10,966 bases of DNA from Candidatus Bathyarchaeota archaeon. GTDB lineage: Archaea > Thermoproteota > Bathyarchaeia > Bathyarchaeales > Bathycorpusculaceae. The notes beneath the pieces are model-generated. The model was not told the origin of the DNA, did not search any database, and worked only from the letters and a program-made list of their open reading frames with translations. The stretch's first letter is position 1. Every line of letters starts with the position of its first letter. This document shows, piece by piece, positions 5,969-10,966 of the stretch. The position numbers were made by a program, and so were the translations under genes. Location: assembly GCA_030673805.1 (NCBI GenBank), contig DAOVIH010000041.1:1-10966 (forward strand), given 5' to 3'.

Positions 5969-7138
5969 TTGCTATGGCTCGCTATTCTTGGCTTAGTTGC
6001 AGTATTCTTAGTTGTAGTAGTTTACCTATTGTATTTCTTTCTTGTTTATCGAAACAAAACTGGAATCAAAGATTACAAAAACATGATTCTTTCTTTTCAA
6101 GAATCGGATTCTAGTTTGCCCAAAGTCTCTGTTATTGTATCAACCTTTAATGAATCCAAAGTTATTGGCCGAAAGCTTGAGAACATTTCTGAATTAGATT
6201 ATCCTTCTGAAAAGATTGAGGTTTTGGTGTTAGATGATAATTCTACTGATGGAACTGCTAAGATTGCGGAGGAACAAATGAGGGCGAAGAAGCTCTTCGG
6301 AAAAGTTCTGAGGAATCCAACCAGAATTGGACTGAACAAATCCCTCAACTTGGCGGTTGCAAAAGCATCAAATCCTCTGGTTTGCATAACCGATTCTGAC
6401 GTGACCCTCGCAGATGACGCTCTTAAAAAATCAGTTAGGATCCTCCAAGGACTTGAAAAAGTAGGGGGGGTTACTGGAAAGATTGAACCGGTTTTTGAGG
6501 GAAAGGGCCTTGCACAAACAGCTGAAAGTAGCTACCGAGACTTCTATCATCAGTCTATGCTGGGTGAAAGCTCGCTTCATTCTGCTTTTCCTGGTAATGG
6601 ACCTTTAATAATCTTTAACAAAACTCTGACTCCATCTTCAATTCCTGCTTATTATGGTAGCACTGACGGTAACATTTCAATGAATATTATCAAAAGTGGC
6701 TTAAGGTTCATTTATGTTCCAAACGCAAAAGTGTACGAGCCAGTTCCCGAGACCGTGAGTCAACAAAGACTGCAGAAAATTCGAAGAGCCAAAAGGTTGA
6801 TACAAGTTTTCCTTCATAATACAAGTGTTCTTTTTAATAGAAAATTCGGAAGTTTCGGAACAACAGTTTTTCCCTTAAAGTTTGCTATGATAGTTTTATG
6901 TCCAACCCTTCTGTTTGTAGGCACATCTTTCATCGTAGTTTCAGCCGTTTTCACTCAAAACATTGTCTTAGTCGGGCTACTTGTTGGTGCTTTTCTGGTT
7001 TTTCTAGCTTCCCATTTCCTAGTCAAAGGTGTAGGTGCTCTCCTATCAAGTTTCTTGTTGCACCAGTTTTATCTTATTGCCGGATTATTCTCTTCTTTTA
7101 GAAGAAGCGTTTTTTGGAAAACTATAGAAAGAAAATAA
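5969..7138 (+). CDS. Membrane-bound GT2 glycosyltransferase
   Basis: The 389-residue protein has one N-terminal membrane helix (about 3-27), a cytosolic GT-A domain (about 50-280) and three C-terminal helices (about 303-328, 331-352, 358-378). Motifs are VSVIVSTFNESKVIGRK (53-69), DDNSTDGT (89-96), the metal-binding TDSD (141-144), STDGN (231-235) in the place of the usual acceptor-site TED, and QQRLQKIRRAKR (265-276) in the place of QxxRW. The layout is that of processive or lipid-acceptor transferases such as hyaluronan and cellulose synthases, but the changed last motifs argue for another polymer or a single transfer. The start is TTG 5969, the first in-frame candidate after the stop at 5960-5962, with AGGAG at about 5954-5958. 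It follows the dehydrogenase by 22 bases, so it may use the sugar made there. Confidence 0.85.
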   Translation: MLWLAILGLVAVFLVVVVYLLYFFLVYRNKTGIKDYKNMILSFQESDSSLPKVSVIVSTFNESKVIGRKLENISELDYPSEKIEVLVLDDNSTDGTAKIAEEQMRAKKLFGKVLRNPTRIGLNKSLNLAVAKASNPLVCITDSDVTLADDALKKSVRILQGLEKVGGVTGKIEPVFEGKGLAQTAESSYRDFYHQSMLGESSLHSAFPGNGPLIIFNKTLTPSSIPAYYGSTDGNISMNIIKSGLRFIYVPNAKVYEPVPETVSQQRLQKIRRAKRLIQVFLHNTSVLFNRKFGSFGTTVFPLKFAMIVLCPTLLFVGTSFIVVSAVFTQNIVLVGLLVGAFLVFLASHFLVKGVGALLSSFLLHQFYLIAGLFSSFRRSVFWKTIERK

Positions 7139-7178
7139 AGGAGACTACTACCAAAAACCACCTAACACTGGAGGGTCG

Positions 7179-8516
7179 ATGAATTTGTCTGCGTTAATTC
7201 TTCCAAAGGTCCTATATCTCTTGGCAACGGCGAATAGGCGGCTCTATTGGGATAAGGAAAAAATTCAGCGTTATCAAGAAAAACATCTCCGTAGTGTGGT
7301 AAGATACGCTTACAATTTCGTTCCTTTCTATCATGAAAAGTACAGGGCTGCAGGAATAGATCCTAACGACATAAAAAGAATCCAAGACCTCTCAAAACTA
7401 CCAATAGTAAAAAGTGACGAGTTCAAAAAGCAGGTTCCAAGCCAACTGGTTTCCAAAGAATTTGAAATTGAAAAATTGAAGAAAGTTAGCACCAGCGGCT
7501 CAACAGGCAAGCCACTAGTGGTACATATAAACAGATCTGAAGATGCTTGGAGAAAGGCGATCTACATGCGGGCTAACATAAGTTGCGGCCAGAGACCTAG
7601 AGATCACTGGGTTGTCCTTACCGCGCCTTGTCATTTCCATGACACCACCGGGCTTCAAAGAAAACTGGGGATTTTCGCCCAAACAGTGGTATCTTTGTTC
7701 GAATCTACGGATCAAAAGATCCGGCAAGTTGAAGAGGCTAGGCCTGATGTTCTTGATGGATACTCTAGTTCACTGTTGCTATTGGCTAAGGTTGCTGAGC
7801 AGCAAAATCTGACTACTATACAGCCTAGGCTTATGTTTGGCTCTTCAGAGTCTATTGCCCCACGTTCCAGGAGGTATCTAGAGAAGGTTTTCGGTGCTCC
7901 CTTTTATGACCAGTTCGGCTGTTCTGAACTTGACAGGACAGCGTGGCAGTGCCCTCGAAAACAAGGCTACCACATGGACGTTGACAGCGTTATAACTCAA
8001 TTCATAGGAAAAGATGGAGGGGAAGTAGCTCTGGGTGAACCAGGAGAGGTAGTCTATACAAGTCTATTCAACTATTCAATGCCTTTCATTAGGTACGCAA
8101 TCGGAGATGTAGGGGTGCCCTCAGAAGAGGACTGTTCCTGCGAAAGAGGGCTTCCTCTGATGAAAGTAGTTGAGGGTCGCCAAGATCATCTTCTTCCTCT
8201 TCCAAACAATCGAGTTTTGTCTCCCCTTTTCTTCGCCCATCTAATGGATTACTTCAAGTATAACTACAATGTTGAGCAATATTTCCTGAGACAGAGAAAA
8301 CTGGATTTTATAGAGGTAAACATAAAGAAAAGGACAGATGTGGTTGATGATCAAACCATGGCTTCTGAGCTTAAGTATTATCTTGAAAGCAACTTCATGC
8401 CAGAAGAGTCTTATGGTGTTAGGTTTGAAGTGATCATACTGGACGAAATTCCGATTCCCAAAACCGGAAAGCTGATGGCGGTTTTCTCAGACCTAAAAAA
8501 GGATGATTTGAAGTGA
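7179..8516 (+). CDS. PaaK/CapK-type adenylate-forming enzyme
   Basis: The 445-residue protein belongs to the phenylacetate-CoA ligase/CapK branch (COG1541 type) of the ANL superfamily. Visible motifs are the P-loop STSGSTGKP (104-112), FGCSELD (246-252) matching the adenylate-binding YGxxE motif, MPFIRYAIGD (301-310), EGRQDHLL (332-339) and a C-terminal PKTGKL (427-432) carrying candidate catalytic lysines. These enzymes activate a carboxylate as acyl-adenylate and usually pass it to CoA. Members in capsule and polysaccharide loci (CapK-like) are poorly characterised and may modify the glycan or its lipid anchor. C258, C319 and C321 are arranged as in many homologues. The ATG has a strong GGAGG at 7170-7174. 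The GT-C-like gene follows after seven bases. The substrate is unknown. Confidence 0.85.
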   Translation: MNLSALILPKVLYLLATANRRLYWDKEKIQRYQEKHLRSVVRYAYNFVPFYHEKYRAAGIDPNDIKRIQDLSKLPIVKSDEFKKQVPSQLVSKEFEIEKLKKVSTSGSTGKPLVVHINRSEDAWRKAIYMRANISCGQRPRDHWVVLTAPCHFHDTTGLQRKLGIFAQTVVSLFESTDQKIRQVEEARPDVLDGYSSSLLLLAKVAEQQNLTTIQPRLMFGSSESIAPRSRRYLEKVFGAPFYDQFGCSELDRTAWQCPRKQGYHMDVDSVITQFIGKDGGEVALGEPGEVVYTSLFNYSMPFIRYAIGDVGVPSEEDCSCERGLPLMKVVEGRQDHLLPLPNNRVLSPLFFAHLMDYFKYNYNVEQYFLRQRKLDFIEVNIKKRTDVVDDQTMASELKYYLESNFMPEESYGVRFEVIILDEIPIPKTGKLMAVFSDLKKDDLK

Positions 8517-8523
8517 ACCTTTA

Positions 8524-10251
8524 ATGCTCCAAAGTGCTAAACGACCCACATTCTACGCGATGGCTTCAATTGTGGTTTTTGCTTCATGGATAGTAATGGT
8601 TCTGGATGCAATCCCAAAGTTTCAGAACACAGCTTGGACTGACCCTCTTGCGATGATCAACGTGCTCTTTCCTTATTTTTGGATCATTCTGGGTGTTTTC
8701 GGAGCAGTTTGTTTAGCATCATTTCTTCACAAAGATACTCCAAGCTGGCTTCACATGTTACTAGTGGGCGAGCTGGCTCTAATGCTGTTCTACACGCCAT
8801 TTTTGCTTTCTGGGTTTTCTTGGAACATTGACAGTCTATGGCATGGTGGAGTTGCAGACTACATCGTTGACGTACTAACAACTCAAAACCAAATTGTGCT
8901 TACTCACTATGCTGAGAGTTATCCCTTTTCCTTTATGGTCACATACGGGGTTGAATGGTTATTAGGAATTAATGTCCACTTTTACACTCTCTACTTGTAC
9001 CCTTTTGTAAGTATTCTTTGCATTTCAGAGTTGGCATATGTTTTTGCAGCTAGGCTTCTCAATTCAAAAGTGGCCTTCGTTTCGATGTTGCTTGCGCTTC
9101 CAGCATTACATTTTATTGAGCCCCATGTTTCCCCATTCTCCGCAGGAACAATTCTTGTCTTTGCCTCTCTGGTTCTCCTAACTGTGAAAGGTAGAGCAGC
9201 CAAAGCCTTGAGTCTTTTGTTCATAGTATTGGTGACGGTAACTCACCCAATTTCACCCATTTCTCTTGGCATTTATTTGTTTACAGCCATAGCGGTGAAC
9301 TATTTTCTGAAGAGAAGGACTTATAGGTCATCTAATGTTGTTCCAGAATCCTCGTTTTTTGTTTCAAGTCTGCTTTTTCTTGGTGTGCTTTGGTTTTCTT
9401 GGACGGTGCTACGAGCAATGCAAATCTACCCGGGTGTGAAAACTTCAGTTCTAAGTATCTTTAACTTCGATTTTTTTAATCGACTCCTCTTCGTTTCGGA
9501 ATGGACAGTTGGTGGGCAAAGCTTCATTTTTCCTGAAATTCACCAGTTGAGTCTAGCTATTTACGCAGTGTTTCTGATCTTGGTTGTGGCTGTATTTGCT
9601 TTTGATCTGCGACTGCTGTTCTCCCGCAAGAAACCCGTGGACTTTCAAGTGTTAGCTCAAAAAAGAATGATACTGGCCGTCTCCGCAGTTATCTATGCCG
9701 GCTTTGGATACTTGCTTTTTCTCTCCTCAGGAGAGCGGTTCTTACTTGGTAGAGGCTTAGTCTTCTACGTAATCATGGGATCAATGTGTATATGCGCGTA
9801 CCTCTTTAGGGCGAACCAGAAAAGAAAAAAACTTGCGACAATTCTAGTTTTCAGTTTAGTCTTGTTTTTGCTATTCACTTTTCCGGTTATTTCCTACAGC
9901 AAAGAAGCCTACAACTCCTACACTCCATCTTCTGGGGCAGGATTGAGCTTTGTAACTGAAAGGTTTGATCTTTCCCACTACAACATAAGTATGGCCGCCG
10001 ATCAACAACTCGCTTCATACGCCGATCTTCCAAAAGGCTTGAACATGATAGGGTTTCCGCCAAATATGAGTTCCCAAAATCCTGAAATAGTTGTGCTTAG
10101 GCTAAACTCCTTTTTCCAGATAGCCATGAGACAAGACCTTTCTTTTGAAGAGAACAGTTACACTTCGCTAAGGGATAATATTACTGGAAATGTTTTGTAT
10201 AACAAGGTTTATTCAAACTCGAAATTCGAAGTTTACGCCATCAACGGCTGA
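8524..10251 (+). CDS. Large polytopic membrane protein, probable GT-C-like glycosyltransferase
   Basis: This 575-residue protein has about 11-13 hydrophobic helices between residues 10 and 460, then a soluble C-terminal domain (about 461-575). The first extended loop carries NIDSLWHGG (101-109) and HYAESYPFSF (128-137), acidic/histidine patterns like those in the first outer loop of GT-C enzymes, whose acidic residue is catalytic; D103 is the candidate. The tail holds three N-glycosylation sequons (N487, N514, N552), and its NKVYSNSKFEVYA ending resembles tails of archaeal envelope membrane proteins. It would use a lipid-linked sugar on the outer face, for example from the GT2 enzyme at 4210. 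No named family is recognised, and a flippase, polymerase or ligase role is possible. Only seven bases separate it from the upstream gene, so translation is probably coupled. No strong ribosome binding site is seen. Confidence 0.6.
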   Translation: MLQSAKRPTFYAMASIVVFASWIVMVLDAIPKFQNTAWTDPLAMINVLFPYFWIILGVFGAVCLASFLHKDTPSWLHMLLVGELALMLFYTPFLLSGFSWNIDSLWHGGVADYIVDVLTTQNQIVLTHYAESYPFSFMVTYGVEWLLGINVHFYTLYLYPFVSILCISELAYVFAARLLNSKVAFVSMLLALPALHFIEPHVSPFSAGTILVFASLVLLTVKGRAAKALSLLFIVLVTVTHPISPISLGIYLFTAIAVNYFLKRRTYRSSNVVPESSFFVSSLLFLGVLWFSWTVLRAMQIYPGVKTSVLSIFNFDFFNRLLFVSEWTVGGQSFIFPEIHQLSLAIYAVFLILVVAVFAFDLRLLFSRKKPVDFQVLAQKRMILAVSAVIYAGFGYLLFLSSGERFLLGRGLVFYVIMGSMCICAYLFRANQKRKKLATILVFSLVLFLLFTFPVISYSKEAYNSYTPSSGAGLSFVTERFDLSHYNISMAADQQLASYADLPKGLNMIGFPPNMSSQNPEIVVLRLNSFFQIAMRQDLSFEENSYTSLRDNITGNVLYNKVYSNSKFEVYAING

Positions 10252-10286
10252 GTACCCGCCAAAAAACATTAAAAAATGGTTTATCT

Positions 10287-10329
10287 CAAGAAATATGTCA
10301 AGAGAATTTTCATGAAGCGATATTTCTTG
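10287..10329. terminator. Inverted repeat between convergent genes, possible bidirectional terminator
   Basis: CAAGAAATAT (10287-10296) and ATATTTCTTG (10320-10329) are perfect 10-base arms around a 23-base loop. A second small inverted repeat, AACAAA/TTTGTT (10332-10337 with 10344-10349), follows and touches the flippase stop. The placement between two convergent genes suits transcript termination for both, although archaeal terminators rely mainly on U-tracts. A protein binding site is the alternative. Confidence 0.4.
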
Positions 10330-10348
10330 TTAACAAAATTTTCTTTGT

Positions 10349-10966
10349 TCATTTTGTGATGTAAGAGAATCCGACGAGTTTCATTAGAGTTTTGGCAGGT
10401 TTTTCTCCTATGATTTGGGTTAGGAGTTGGTAGTCTTGACTGTTGATGATTTTGGAGACTCGTATGATGATCAGGTAGATTGCTGCACCAATGGCTACGT
10501 AGAGTGGGAGTAGGGCGGTGCTGTAGACTAGTTGTTGCAAGATGATTAGGGTGGCTGCCATTGTGGCTGAGGCAATTAGGGTTGTGGTTAGGGTTTTTTT
10601 GTTTAGGCTGATTTTTGCAATTTTGTTTGTAAAGTAAACGGTGAGTATTAGGGTGAAGAGGAGGGCGGCGCCTCTCATGAGTGCTAGGCCTACTAGGTCT
10701 AGGGACCAAATTAGGGGGATTAGGAGTAGGCTTGTTAGGACTGGGATTATGCTTAGTAGGAGTATGGTTTTGGTTTTGCCGCTGACTAGGAGTATGTGGC
10801 TTATGGCGGGTAGTATGCCATAGACCAGGCCGAATAGGGATAGGGTGGCTAGGATGGTCCATCCTTGTTCGTATTGTTGGCCTGCAAACAGTGTTAGTAC
10901 TGGTTTGGATAGGGCCATTAGGCCTAGGGATAGGGGGAAGATTAGGAGCATGGTGTATTTGCTGGC
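10349..10966 (-). CDS. Polysaccharide flippase (Wzx/MATE-like), C-terminal part, cut by window end
   Basis: The frame is open from the right edge through about 205 codons to TGA at 10349-10351. The internal ATG at 10949-10951 is not the true start, since coding sequence (ASKYT) continues beyond it to the edge. The visible part has about six hydrophobic helices and the features of the C-terminal half of MOP-superfamily flippases: FPLSLGLMALSKPVLTLFAGQQYEQG, a common loop after the seventh helix, then GLVYGILPAISHILLVSGKT and LDLVGLALMRGAALLFTLIL. These proteins move lipid-linked sugars across the membrane, fitting the adjacent glycan genes. Codon and base use differ strikingly from the neighbours: the coding strand is rich in C and A and poor in G, with many CTA, ATA and CCC/CCA codons. 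Confidence 0.85.
   Translation of the reverse strand, partial: ASKYTMLLIFPLSLGLMALSKPVLTLFAGQQYEQGWTILATLSLFGLVYGILPAISHILLVSGKTKTILLLSIIPVLTSLLLIPLIWSLDLVGLALMRGAALLFTLILTVYFTNKIAKISLNKKTLTTTLIASATMAATLIILQQLVYSTALLPLYVAIGAAIYLIIIRVSKIINSQDYQLLTQIIGEKPAKTLMKLVGFSYITK

Noticed and set aside
5940..5972. Frameshift hiding the missing C-terminal domain of the dehydrogenase
   Set aside because: Only 22 bases separate the stop from the next gene, which begins directly with a membrane helix and a GT2 domain; no NDP-binding domain sequence appears in any frame.
5974..6010. ATG at 5974 as the start of the membrane GT2 gene
   Set aside because: It is out of frame with the transferase and leads to no sensible protein; TTG 5969 is in frame and has an AGGAG site.
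10281..10862. Long minus-strand open frame overlapping the flippase gene, rich in H, N, P, R and T
   Set aside because: It overlaps the flippase in another frame and has the composition expected from the C/A-rich, G-poor strand. It shows no domain-like pattern, while the flippase frame has clear membrane helices and family motifs.
10640..10966. Repeated TAGG/GTAGG words resembling a telomere-like or low-complexity repeat
   Set aside because: They are irregularly spaced and fall in the flippase reading frame, where they reflect leucine and isoleucine codons (CTA, ATA) on the other strand.
1..10966. CRISPR array, insertion sequence or integrase
   Set aside because: No regularly spaced direct repeats, transposase-like frame or terminal inverted repeats with target duplications were seen. 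The tRNA at 145-219 has no adjacent integrase or visible repeated 3' end.

Overview
The window looks archaeal, most likely from an uncultured lineage of the Bathyarchaeota/Thermoproteota type; this placement is an inference from gene content and no marker gene was available to test it. The support is a CCA-less tRNA, AT-rich TATA-like boxes about 25 bases before presumed transcript starts, several TTG starts, and families that are archaeal or mainly archaeal: DUF211, DUF1616, a short 'HTH_45' winged helix, a CBS-domain protein with an HPF-like tail, and a VIT1/CCC1-like metal transporter.

Layout. Positions 1-144 show no gene. tRNA-Pro(CGG) lies at 145-219 (+). A possible small-gene relic (231-378, -) sits behind a CBS-HPF protein gene (415-1515, probably starting further upstream near 1572, -). 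A divergent promoter region (about 1573-1807) separates it from a VIT1/CCC1-family transporter (1808-2383, +), which faces a DUF211 gene tail to tail (2402-2674, -). A gap of about 430 bases holds four short hairpins behind a TATA-like box and may encode an RNA or a long leader. Next come a winged-helix regulator (3115-3438, +) and a membrane-anchored DUF1616 protein (3504-4103, +).

From 4210 to 10251 five genes run in the same direction with mostly short gaps: a soluble GT2 polyprenyl-phosphate-hexose-synthase-like enzyme, a nucleotide-sugar dehydrogenase without its usual C-terminal domain, a membrane GT2, a PaaK/CapK-type adenylate-forming enzyme, and a large membrane protein resembling GT-C transferases. 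A convergent gene at the right edge (10349-10966, -, cut by the window end) encodes the C-terminal part of a Wzx/MATE-type lipid-linked glycan flippase.

Working together (inference): the right two thirds looks like a surface glycan locus. The dehydrogenase would oxidise a nucleotide sugar, the GT2 enzymes would load and extend a lipid carrier, the CapK-like enzyme would activate a carboxylate for decorating the glycan or forming a lipid precursor, the flippase would move the lipid-linked product across the membrane, and the GT-C-like protein would act on the outer face. The left third concerns stress or dormancy (CBS-HPF), metal handling and regulation. The most unusual points are the dehydrogenase lacking the NDP-binding domain, the apparent non-AUG start of the CBS-HPF gene, a leader ORF overlapping the transporter start, the hairpin cluster at 2905-3045, and the sharply different base composition of the flippase gene.
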